Of a stretch of 56,533 nucleotides of DNA, positions 49,872-56,533 are shown one piece after another. The position numbers and the translations under genes were made by a program. This DNA comes from CAYTNY01 sp964439215 (lineage in GTDB: Bacteria; Oederibacteriota; PGYV01; CAYTNY01): contig CAYTNY010000002.1 in NCBI GenBank assembly GCA_964439215.1, positions 1 to 56,533 on the forward strand, written 5' to 3'. The number at the start of each line of letters is the position of its first letter. Position 1 is the stretch's first letter. Under the pieces are notes generated by a model. It made no database searches. It saw only the letters and a program-made list of their open reading frames with translations, and was not told the DNA's origin.

Positions 49872-52016
49872 TTATTTTCCGTCATCCGTATATTTCTCAA
49901 CCCGGACAGCAATGTCTTTTTCAAACGCAGGCAGCTCCACTTTCAGAACCCCTGTATCCACTATTTCCTGTTTTTCATCGATGTACTCCCCTTTATGCGT
50001 GTCATATATCCTGATCATATATCTCGCGGATGCCAGCCCTTTTATCTTGAATTCAGATTCCGAAACCATACCCGGCTCGGAATTATCCCATAAATAGCGG
50101 TTATTTTTAATCCACACATAAGCAGATACATCAGACTGCATGCCGCTTATAAAAACATCCGCATAAGAAGGATCCCTGTAATTTTCAAATTCAACCTGTC
50201 TGAGAATTATATTGCCGTCCTCTCTGTTTGCGATTGAAATTTCATTGTTCCCTCTTCCCAGATCCGCATAAAAAACCTTATCTGTTTCCGCTTCATGCCT
50301 GTCCTGATGTTTATTCAATTTCCCGCCTTCTTTTTCCGCCGAGAGTTTTTCCTCCAGCACTGTCTGTTCGTTCACCTTAACCTCAAGAAGATTTTCACCG
50401 TGAAGCCCGCTTATCCTGATCACTGCTCTGCCCGGATACATGTTTGTGACAGAAAATATCTGCGTATTATCCGCACCCGAAAGATGGGAAAAAAAGTTCT
50501 CTCTGTTTATCACTTTCCCGTCCGGCCTGACAAAATATTTCCGGGGTTCCGGTGCCACCCACCTGTTCTTTGCGGCAACAATAAGCCGTCCGTATTCATC
50601 GGCCGGGGATTTTATTCTTATTTCTATATCTTCCATTTCATAAAAATCACCTCTGCTCCATCTTATGCCTTCAATAAACCCGGTAAAATTTTTATATATA
50701 CCGTAAAGATCCAGTTCATCAACATATACGTCCCACCACCAGGTCATCGGGCTGCCCGCCGAAAGAGAAAACGCTCCTGCCCATACCGCATTATGAAGAT
50801 GGATACCCCCGGGATCTTTTCCTTTTTTTGCAAAATCATCATATATGTCAATGCCGAATTCAGATACAATATGCGGTTTTGAAAACTCCCTTATCTTCTT
50901 TTTTGATACATCGTATATTTCAGCGGCGGCATCCCGCAAAAAGTATATATGCGTCTGGGTAAAATCAATGTCTTTCATTCTCCATATGGACTCTTCTTTC
51001 AAATCCCCGGAAAATGAAGTTGTCAGAAGTTTTCCGTAAATGTCATATTTTTTTATCTCATCAAATACATTTTTGTGCCAGGATTTCATTGTACGCGCGG
51101 AATAATCATGAGTAAGCTCCGCCTCATTTATCGCTTCGTAAGCCATAACATTGGGTGAGTATCCCCAGCGCGCGCAGATATACCTTATTCTGTTTCTATA
51201 CGTTTCAAACGCCTCTTTTGACACAAAAAATTCCCCGGGCAGTTCAAGCATTCCTCCGTTTTCTCTGTTATAAGGGTTGTTTTTCCACTCGCTGTTATAA
51301 TCAAGAGAAAATTCACCGTGCGCGAGAAAGCATAACATTATGTATATTCCTTTTTCCTCCCCCATTTTTATTATTTCATCCAGCATCTTCATTTGGCTTT
51401 CGCGGTGTCCGTAATCCTTTAAGGCTCCTGTTTCAAGCCCAAAACTCCAGGGCGCCATCCAGATCCTTATGAAATTAACTCCGTTTTCAGAGAGCCTTTG
51501 CATCCACCGCTCATAATCCTCCATAACATTGCCGGTTGACCAGCATAAACTCTGGCCCACGGCAAAAAACGGTTCTTTTGAATCCTTAAACTCAAAAAAC
51601 AGCGGATCCCTTGCGCTCACACCTATAAAATCCGGCCCCTGTTTTTCTTCAGTACATTCAAATGTTCTAACAGGCGATTGAAAAACTACTTTTCCTTCAC
51701 TGTAAAGTTCCGCCCTGTATTTCCATTTTCCCGCTGTCCGCGGAGTGAACCTTGAAACAAAAAAACCTTCCCCGTCTTTTTTTCTGAAAAAACCGTCTGT
51801 CTTGATTTTTTCACCTTCCGGCGTCCAGTAATAGACAGTCATCCCGTTAACAGAATAATCATAAGGATTTTCAAACCCAAAATTTCCTTTCAAGAGCAAT
51901 TCAAAGATCCCATAAGTTTTTATTCTTGTGTTTTCTGCGCTTAAATCAATATCCATGCCTTTCGCGAACGGCGCCAGCCCCAGCATTGATAAAATCACTG
52001 TAATTATTTTTTTCAT
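49872..52016 (-). CDS. Exported GH5-like glycosidase with DUF5060 domain
   Basis: 714 residues with a signal peptide (1-20). Residues about 28-120 are a DUF5060-like beta domain (VYYWTPEGEK, TPRTAGKWKY). The centre is a GH5/clan A TIM barrel: NFIRIWMAPW, YEAINEAE with the acid/base Glu298, THIYFL, and IVSEFGID with the nucleophile Glu386. The C-terminal part is beta-rich, with a jelly-roll-like region and a final Ig-like domain. It probably cuts a beta-linked polysaccharide such as a mannan or cellulose-type glucan, outside the cytoplasm. ATG 52016 follows AGGAG. Confidence 0.88.
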   Translation of the reverse strand: MKKIITVILSMLGLAPFAKGMDIDLSAENTRIKTYGIFELLLKGNFGFENPYDYSVNGMTVYYWTPEGEKIKTDGFFRKKDGEGFFVSRFTPRTAGKWKYRAELYSEGKVVFQSPVRTFECTEEKQGPDFIGVSARDPLFFEFKDSKEPFFAVGQSLCWSTGNVMEDYERWMQRLSENGVNFIRIWMAPWSFGLETGALKDYGHRESQMKMLDEIIKMGEEKGIYIMLCFLAHGEFSLDYNSEWKNNPYNRENGGMLELPGEFFVSKEAFETYRNRIRYICARWGYSPNVMAYEAINEAELTHDYSARTMKSWHKNVFDEIKKYDIYGKLLTTSFSGDLKEESIWRMKDIDFTQTHIYFLRDAAAEIYDVSKKKIREFSKPHIVSEFGIDIYDDFAKKGKDPGGIHLHNAVWAGAFSLSAGSPMTWWWDVYVDELDLYGIYKNFTGFIEGIRWSRGDFYEMEDIEIRIKSPADEYGRLIVAAKNRWVAPEPRKYFVRPDGKVINRENFFSHLSGADNTQIFSVTNMYPGRAVIRISGLHGENLLEVKVNEQTVLEEKLSAEKEGGKLNKHQDRHEAETDKVFYADLGRGNNEISIANREDGNIILRQVEFENYRDPSYADVFISGMQSDVSAYVWIKNNRYLWDNSEPGMVSESEFKIKGLASARYMIRIYDTHKGEYIDEKQEIVDTGVLKVELPAFEKDIAVRVEKYTDDGK

Positions 52017-52093
52017 TTTCCGCTCCTGCTGTTTTATGGTATTATAACCTGAAGTTTTATTTTTTTAAAGAATTATATTAAAAGCGGGGATTT

Positions 52094-52210
52094 ATGAAAA
52101 ATAATCTTTTTGAAGCGGCTGTAACCGGCGCCGGGCCTGACGGTTTTTTTCCGCCGCCCTTAACCGCCCACAAAACAGCTTTTGATATGTTCCGGAATGA
52201 TATGTGGTGA
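52094..52210 (+). CDS. Possible 38-residue peptide
   Basis: A short frame with ATG 52094 and GGGGA four bases upstream, ending in TGA at 52210, in the gap between two minus-strand genes. The composition (Pro-rich middle, Asp-Met-Trp end) gives no family. It may be a gene remnant or chance. Confidence 0.2.
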   Translation: MKNNLFEAAVTGAGPDGFFPPPLTAHKTAFDMFRNDMW

Positions 52211-52211
52211 T

Positions 52212-52679
52212 TTACGGCCAGAATCTTATGCCCACACCCCCGTTTGGAGCAAAATGCATATCAGGTATCACCTGTATTCCCGGTTCAATCTGAACAAAAA
52301 TATCTATGGGTGCGTCCCTGAGTATCCAGCTTATGCCGAGGGGAACCTGCACCCCGGCTCTTGCTCCGCCCGAATCAAAATTCGCCCAGCCCTTGATGCC
52401 GAAATAAACAGGCAGCCTGGATCCTTCTGCTTTTAAAATTTCATAATTATGCACAAGATAAGCGGCTCCCACACCGATTGAACCCCAGTTAAAGTTCCAG
52501 TTTACATCCACCTGCAGGGCATTGTCCCTGTTCATCCAGGATTTAAAATTCAACCCCGCGTCATAACCCATATAAATTCCCACACCAAAATTTTTTGAAC
52601 CATTATACTTCGCGCTTGCGCTTAAAACACCCGCAAAACAGACAAAAACCAAGACATAAACAACAGTAATTTTCCTCAT
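52212..52679 (-). CDS. Exported beta-barrel-like protein
   Basis: 155 residues with a signal peptide (1-23, cut near SASA). The rest alternates hydrophobic and polar residues with many Gly and aromatic positions (VGIYMGYDAGLNF, VDVNWNFNWGSIGVGAAYLV), as in small outer-membrane barrels. The end GGVGIRFWP is strand-like. Function unknown. GGAGG lies six bases before ATG 52679. It follows a similar gene across a terminator. Confidence 0.7.
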   Translation of the reverse strand: MRKITVVYVLVFVCFAGVLSASAKYNGSKNFGVGIYMGYDAGLNFKSWMNRDNALQVDVNWNFNWGSIGVGAAYLVHNYEILKAEGSRLPVYFGIKGWANFDSGGARAGVQVPLGISWILRDAPIDIFVQIEPGIQVIPDMHFAPNGGVGIRFWP

Positions 52680-52692
52680 CTTCAGCCTCCGT

Positions 52693-52728
52693 AAAAAAAA
52701 GGGACGCCTTGAAAGCGCCCCCTTTTTT
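52693..52728 (-). terminator. Rho-independent terminator
   Basis: On the minus strand GGGGCGC pairs with GCGTCCC (one G-U) around a 7-base loop, preceded by six A and followed by eight T. It ends the transcript of the 52757-53245 gene. With A/T tracts on both sides it may work in both directions. The downstream ribosome site begins only a few bases after the T-run. Confidence 0.85.
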
Positions 52729-52756
52729 GCAAATATTTGTTTAAACTATTTTAAAA

Positions 52757-53245
52757 TTAAAATGCGTATCCGAGATTAAACTCAAGTGAAGGCCAGGCAG
52801 GCATAACATCCGCCATAACTTCATCGAGTGTCGCGAGTATATGTGCGCCAAAAACTATATCCATTCCAAAATTCCCATTTATCCATCTATACCCGATAGA
52901 CGCCTTCGGAATATAATTCGGTCCTTCTATAACACTTACTCCCGGTCCCATGAAAAAACCACGTAACGCCTCACCCTCGGGATAAAAATAAAGTTCAGCA
53001 AAGCCGCCTCCTAAAACAACATCCGATGACGGCTGAAGAGCCCAGTAAGCACCGCCTATCCTCAGGCCTACAACATCACCAAAAGACCGTTCATAAGAAC
53101 AATTGAAGAAAAGCCCCAGAAAACTAAGCGCATTCATACTTATGTAGTTATCAGGAGTTTTCTCATTCCCCTCATCCGGATAAGCATAAACAGATACGAA
53201 ACTCAAAAACAACACAACAACAAAAACAACGAAAATTTTCTTCAT
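52757..53245 (-). CDS. Exported beta-barrel-like protein ending in Phe
   Basis: 162 residues. The signal peptide is 1-21 (VYAY). The body has alternating strand patterns (VGLRIGGAYWAL, VVLGGGFAELYFYP, SLEFNLGYAF). The C-terminal Phe after an amphipathic strand is the classic outer-membrane insertion signal. Specific role unknown. AGGGAGG precedes ATG 53245. A TTGACA (53311-53316) lies upstream, but the TATAAT is 20 bases away, so the promoter is uncertain. Confidence 0.75.
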   Translation of the reverse strand: MKKIFVVFVVVLFLSFVSVYAYPDEGNEKTPDNYISMNALSFLGLFFNCSYERSFGDVVGLRIGGAYWALQPSSDVVLGGGFAELYFYPEGEALRGFFMGPGVSVIEGPNYIPKASIGYRWINGNFGMDIVFGAHILATLDEVMADVMPAWPSLEFNLGYAF

Positions 53246-53341
53246 AATAATCCTCCCTTTTTTATTTCAGAATACTATGTTATTATTATATTATTGCATA
53301 AATTTTTTTTTGTCAATAACTATTAACACTCAGGAGGAATT

Positions 53342-54244
53342 ATGCGTATTTACATTACAGGCGGTACAGGTTTTATCGGAAGTTATGTCACGGCGCGGCT
53401 CGCGGAGCTTAGAAAACACGAACTGATAATTCTGGCGCGGAACCCGGAAAAGACCCCTGCCCTGAAAACGCTCCACAACACAAAAATAGTCAAAGCGCCT
53501 TTTGACGATTACACAGCCCTGAAAAAGCACATCATAAAACCCGATGCCCTGATACACATAGCTTTGTGCTGGGGAGATACGGGCCCGGATATGCTGGCTA
53601 ATGAAACCCTCTCATCAGTAAAACTCATTGACCTTGCCGTAAAAAGAGGCGCGAAAAAAATAGTATTCACCTCCTCAACCGCTGCTTCCGGGTATTCGCA
53701 CAAATGCCCAAGCGAGGAAACAATGCTTAAACCTTCGGATTTTTACGGGGCAGGAAAAGGCGCGACAGAGCTTTTTATAAGCGCATACCGGAATTATCAT
53801 CCTAAAATAAAATTCAACATAGTGCGGCCCGGCTATACCTTCGGGAATCCGGTAATACCCGGCGCCGACACTCAGCCCGATACACGCTTTAAAGATATCT
53901 GCCTGAAAGCAAAAAACGGCAGAAAAATAACAGTAACCGAAAACGACGGCACCCAGTTTATCTGGGCCGGGGACCTCGCGGAAATATACAAGAACATAAT
54001 TGAAAAAAATGTGAAATCAGAAATATTTTACGGACTTTCAAAAAACTTTACAACCTGGAAACAAATCGCAAAATGGGCGGTAAAATACGCGGCAAGCAAA
54101 AGCAAAATAACCTCAGTAGACAGAGGATTCTCTCCCCATCCTGTTCTTTTTGACGTATCAAAAATAGACCGATATTTCGGACTGTCATTTAATCCGTCAG
54201 AAAAGATCAAAGAACATATAAAATATTTCATCGAAAACTCATAG
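53342..54244 (+). CDS. NAD-dependent epimerase/dehydratase
   Basis: 300 residues, extended SDR. YITGGTGFIGSYV is the NAD loop, FTSSTAASGY gives the catalytic Ser/Thr, and YGAGK the Tyr-x3-Lys pair. RPGYTFGNP is the substrate-side motif typical of nucleotide-sugar epimerases. The exact substrate is unknown. AGGAGG is six bases before ATG 53342. Single plus-strand gene among minus-strand neighbours. Confidence 0.92.
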   Translation: MRIYITGGTGFIGSYVTARLAELRKHELIILARNPEKTPALKTLHNTKIVKAPFDDYTALKKHIIKPDALIHIALCWGDTGPDMLANETLSSVKLIDLAVKRGAKKIVFTSSTAASGYSHKCPSEETMLKPSDFYGAGKGATELFISAYRNYHPKIKFNIVRPGYTFGNPVIPGADTQPDTRFKDICLKAKNGRKITVTENDGTQFIWAGDLAEIYKNIIEKNVKSEIFYGLSKNFTTWKQIAKWAVKYAASKSKITSVDRGFSPHPVLFDVSKIDRYFGLSFNPSEKIKEHIKYFIENS

Positions 54245-54443
54245 ACTTTAACGAAACTTCTTTCGGGCCGGGCTGTTTCTCCGGAATTTATTTTTATTTC
54301 CGGGTTTTTCAGACACGCGGAAATTCCCCTTTATAAGCACACAGCCTTTTTTAGCGGGAATACATTCCCCGCCAAGAAATAAACAGGCTCCTGCTTTTTC
54401 ATATTTGCATACAGATACGGACATATCTGCCCCGCCTGTGTTT

Positions 54444-54674
54444 TTATTCTGCGTTCACAACGCTTTTAACTCCCGGAACAACTTCTTTAAGCCTTGCCTC
54501 AACACCCTGCTGCAGCGTAACAGACGCCATCGGACATCCGCGGCACGCCCCCGTAAGTTTAACCTTTACTTCACCTGTATTTTCATCAACGTCAATCAGC
54601 TCTATATCGCCCCCGTCATTCTGGAGCATGGGCCTTATTTCCTCAAGCGCTTTGATAACATCTTCTTTCATCAT
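54444..54674 (-). CDS. NifU C-terminal domain (Nfu) Fe-S scaffold
   Basis: 76 residues: a free-standing Nfu domain that carries Fe-S clusters to apoproteins. ALEEIRPMLQNDGGDIELIDV is the family start, and Cys44 and Cys47 in GACRGCPMA bind the cluster. AAGGAG lies four bases before ATG 54674; the next codon is also ATG and better spaced. It appears to be a single gene with its own promoter. Confidence 0.95.
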   Translation of the reverse strand: MMKEDVIKALEEIRPMLQNDGGDIELIDVDENTGEVKVKLTGACRGCPMASVTLQQGVEARLKEVVPGVKSVVNAE

Positions 54675-54726
54675 TATTCTCCTTTTCTTTCATGGTTTAT
54701 TTTTTTCCTGCGTCATAATCATACGA

Positions 54727-54755
54727 ATTATACTAAACATTTTGTATACGGGCAA
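54727..54755 (-). promoter_or_regulatory. Probable promoter of the nfu gene
   Basis: Perfect TATAAT (54727-54732) with a weak TTGCCC (54750-54755) and a 17-base spacer on the minus strand. Confidence 0.5.
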
Positions 54756-54761
54756 TAAAAA

Positions 54762-54833
54762 AAGAGATGAATACGGGTTTTATATCATAAAAGGTGAGGG
54801 AGCTTTTATTTTTTTACCCGTAATTCATCTCTT
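54762..54833 (-). terminator. Long nested inverted repeat, probable htpX terminator
   Basis: Arms 54762-54778 and 54816-54833 pair over 17 bases with one bulged A, and inside the loop ATAAAAG (54787) pairs with CTTTTAT (54803). On the minus strand the outer stem is followed by a run of T, so it can end the lemA-htpX transcript. Its size and nesting are more than a terminator needs; a small mobile repeat is possible. Confidence 0.6.
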
Positions 54834-54890
54834 ACTATTAAGACAATAAAACGGATAAAAAGTTTCGTTTATTTTGAGATTTAAAGCTTC

Positions 54891-55781
54891 TTAATACACG
54901 CTTTTTTTAAGACGCTCTATCCTTTTTTCAAGAGGCGGATGAGTTGAAAAAACTATATTTTTCCTGAGAAAGGACGGACTTGTAAAATACATATGCTCTG
55001 CGGAGGAACTGTAATCTTCCTGTTTATAGCTGCCGCTGTCTTCTCTTATTTTTTCAAGGGCCGCTATAAGCCCCTGCGGCCATCTGGTAAGAAGCACTGC
55101 CTGAGCATCAGCCATATACTCGCGCTGGCGTGAAACCGCAAAATTTATCATCATTGCGGCAAAAGGAGCCGCAATGGATACAAATATAGCGGCAATAATA
55201 AGGGCGATGCCGCCTTTTCCTCCGGAAGAGCGCCTCATTCCGGGCCTGAAAAACAGGCTTCTTCTCATTATATCCGAAAGTATTATAATCGTACCCAGAA
55301 GAACCGCGGCTATTGAACTGACAAGAATATCATAATTCTTTATATGACTCATCTCGTGGGCGATCACTGCTTCTGTCTCTTCTTTATTCAGTTTTTTCAA
55401 AAGCCCCGCAGTAACCGCAATTGCGGCTTTCTGCGGATTTCTTCCCGTGGCAAAAGCGTTTATGGAATCACTGTTTATTATATACACTTTCGGTTTAGGC
55501 ATACCTGCCGCAAGCGCCATCCCCTCTACATGGTCGTGCAGCCCTTTATAATGCTTCAGGCTTGCGGGTTTTGCCCTTGCGGCCCTTATAACTATTTTAT
55601 CGCTGTTATAATATGAAGACCATATTGATATAAAAGCCACAAAACCGCCTATTATAACACCGGTATAGGGATCGCCGTACATAAGCCCCAGAAAATAACC
55701 CAGAAAAGTTATAACCGCGGCAAATACCGCAAAAAGAAAAAATGTATTCCGCTTATTCGCGGCAATATCCTCATAAACCAT
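54891..55781 (-). CDS. htpX: HtpX-type membrane metalloprotease (M48)
   Basis: 296 residues. Two membrane helices (about 13-35 and 40-56) come before the catalytic domain with AHEMSHIKNYD (His142, Glu143, His146), and two more helices follow (about 153-170 and 190-215). REYMADAQAV gives the third zinc ligand. HtpX degrades damaged membrane proteins. It comes 22 bases after lemA, a common pair. GAGGTA precedes ATG 55781. Confidence 0.95.
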   Translation of the reverse strand: MVYEDIAANKRNTFFLFAVFAAVITFLGYFLGLMYGDPYTGVIIGGFVAFISIWSSYYNSDKIVIRAARAKPASLKHYKGLHDHVEGMALAAGMPKPKVYIINSDSINAFATGRNPQKAAIAVTAGLLKKLNKEETEAVIAHEMSHIKNYDILVSSIAAVLLGTIIILSDIMRRSLFFRPGMRRSSGGKGGIALIIAAIFVSIAAPFAAMMINFAVSRQREYMADAQAVLLTRWPQGLIAALEKIREDSGSYKQEDYSSSAEHMYFTSPSFLRKNIVFSTHPPLEKRIERLKKSVY

Positions 55782-55803
55782 CTAATACCTCGTTATTCTC
55801 TTT

Positions 55804-56370
55804 TCAGAATTTTACCTGCGGCGCTTTTCTGTCTGCCTCTTCTATCTCAAAATAAGTTCTCTTTGAATGGCCGAAAATTCCGGCAAAAAATACCGCGGGT
55901 ATTTTCTGCTGATATTCATTATAAAGCCTTACCGTCTCGTTATAAAACTGCCTTGCGTAGCTAAGCTTGGATTCCACCGCGGAAAGTTCATTCTGAAGAT
56001 TCAGAAAATTTTCATTTGCCTTCAGTTCCGGGTAGTTTTCAACCACGGCAAAAAGAGATTTAAGAGCGCCTGTGAGCATATTTGAAGCATCCTGCGCCTT
56101 GCCCACATCATTGCCCGCACCCTGCACCGCTGCTCTTGCCTCGGTTACTCTTGTAAGAACTTCTTTTTCATGCGCTGCATAGCCTTTAACTGCCTCAACA
56201 AGATTCGGTATAAGATCCGCCCTCTTTTTCAGCTGCACGTCAATCTGCGCCCACGCCTCGTTCCCCCTCGCCCTCAGCGCCACAAGCCTGTTGTAAATCG
56301 CGATTATAGTAATAAAAAGAACAGCCAAAACAACGATCAACACGGTCATTCCCACACTCATTCCGAACAT
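55804..56370 (-). CDS. lemA: LemA family protein
   Basis: 188 residues. One N-terminal membrane helix (about 5-25) is followed by a helical bundle with the LemA lines YNRLVALRARGNEAWAQIDVQLKKRADLIPNLVE, NEFNEA-like SYARQFYNETVRLYN and a C-terminal FAGIFG. Role unclear; it often pairs with HtpX in membrane protein quality control. AGGAGG precedes ATG 56370. Confidence 0.95.
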   Translation of the reverse strand: MFGMSVGMTVLIVVLAVLFITIIAIYNRLVALRARGNEAWAQIDVQLKKRADLIPNLVEAVKGYAAHEKEVLTRVTEARAAVQGAGNDVGKAQDASNMLTGALKSLFAVVENYPELKANENFLNLQNELSAVESKLSYARQFYNETVRLYNEYQQKIPAVFFAGIFGHSKRTYFEIEEADRKAPQVKF

Positions 56371-56459
56371 ATAGATCCCTCCTGAATTTTATTTAATATA
56401 GATTATCATATTTTAATCCGTAAGAAAAGCAGGAAAAAGGAAATAGGGATAAGGTATAG

Positions 56460-56533
56460 ATTGCAAGTTTTATTGCAACACCTCATAGAATCAAAGTCTT
56501 TTTTTTTGCGCATACCGGAACACTTAATTCATA
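56460..56533. repeat. Dispersed repeat, copy 2 (reaches window edge)
   Basis: The counterpart of 13602-13676, about 85% identical with one missing base, lying upstream of lemA. It may continue beyond the window. Confidence 0.85.

Overview
The window (moderate GC, roughly 40% by eye) reads as chromosomal DNA from an uncultured, probably diderm bacterium. Supporting signs are exported beta-barrel-like proteins ending in phenylalanine, lipoproteins, a complete meso-DAP-type peptidoglycan pathway and long low-complexity Thr-rich surface-protein repeats. Goldbacteria- or Omnitrophota-like lineages would fit, but this is an inference from style and no marker here settles it.

Layout. 1-4.9 kb: the minus-strand 5' part of a giant secreted protein with four Ig-like repeats and a Thr-Glu-Thr-X array that runs off the left edge. 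5-7.2 kb: a MerR regulator with ComFB, and a glycosyltransferase. 7.2-10.7 kb: a riboflavin operon ribD-ribE-yaaR-ribBA without ribH. 10.7-11.2 kb: tRNA-Leu(CAG) followed by duplicated tRNA-tail repeats. 11.3-13.4 kb: an exported NlpC/P60-like protein, a Cys-rich small protein, an EamA unit and dCTP deaminase. 14-18.2 kb (plus strand): ablA, a sodium:solute symporter, ablB and an unknown gene, which is predicted to make the compatible solute N-epsilon-acetyl-beta-lysine. 18.2-26.6 kb: an SDR behind a palindromic operator, a beta-propeller lipoprotein, queF, a metallophosphoesterase, priA with two membrane-associated companions, and a MarC protein behind a perfect 18-bp inverted repeat.

26.6-48.8 kb is one very tight minus-strand division and cell wall cluster: mraZ, a STAS protein, rsmH, ftsL, ftsI (PASTA), a double murE, murF, mraY, murD, ftsW, murG, murC, murB, ddl, ftsQ, ftsA, ftsZ, an amidase, pgeF and DUF116. 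Many junctions are ATGA or GTGA overlaps. A consensus sigma-70 promoter and tandem MraZ boxes precede mraZ. Together these genes make UDP-MurNAc-pentapeptide, lipid I and lipid II, and build and drive the septal machine. The most striking item is the murE gene. It encodes two complete MurE ligases in one chain, both with the meso-DAP motif DNPR, but the second half has lost the glutamate of the KGHE substrate motif. A STAS-domain gene inside the cluster and an FtsQ that seems to lack its POTRA domain are further departures.

48.8-56.5 kb: a SpoU-type RNA methyltransferase, an exported GH5-like glycosidase with a DUF5060 domain, two beta-barrel-like proteins separated by a terminator, an epimerase, a NifU-like protein, and lemA-htpX. 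A short dispersed repeat at 13.6 kb recurs at the right edge. Heptamer microsatellites occur in intergenic DNA.
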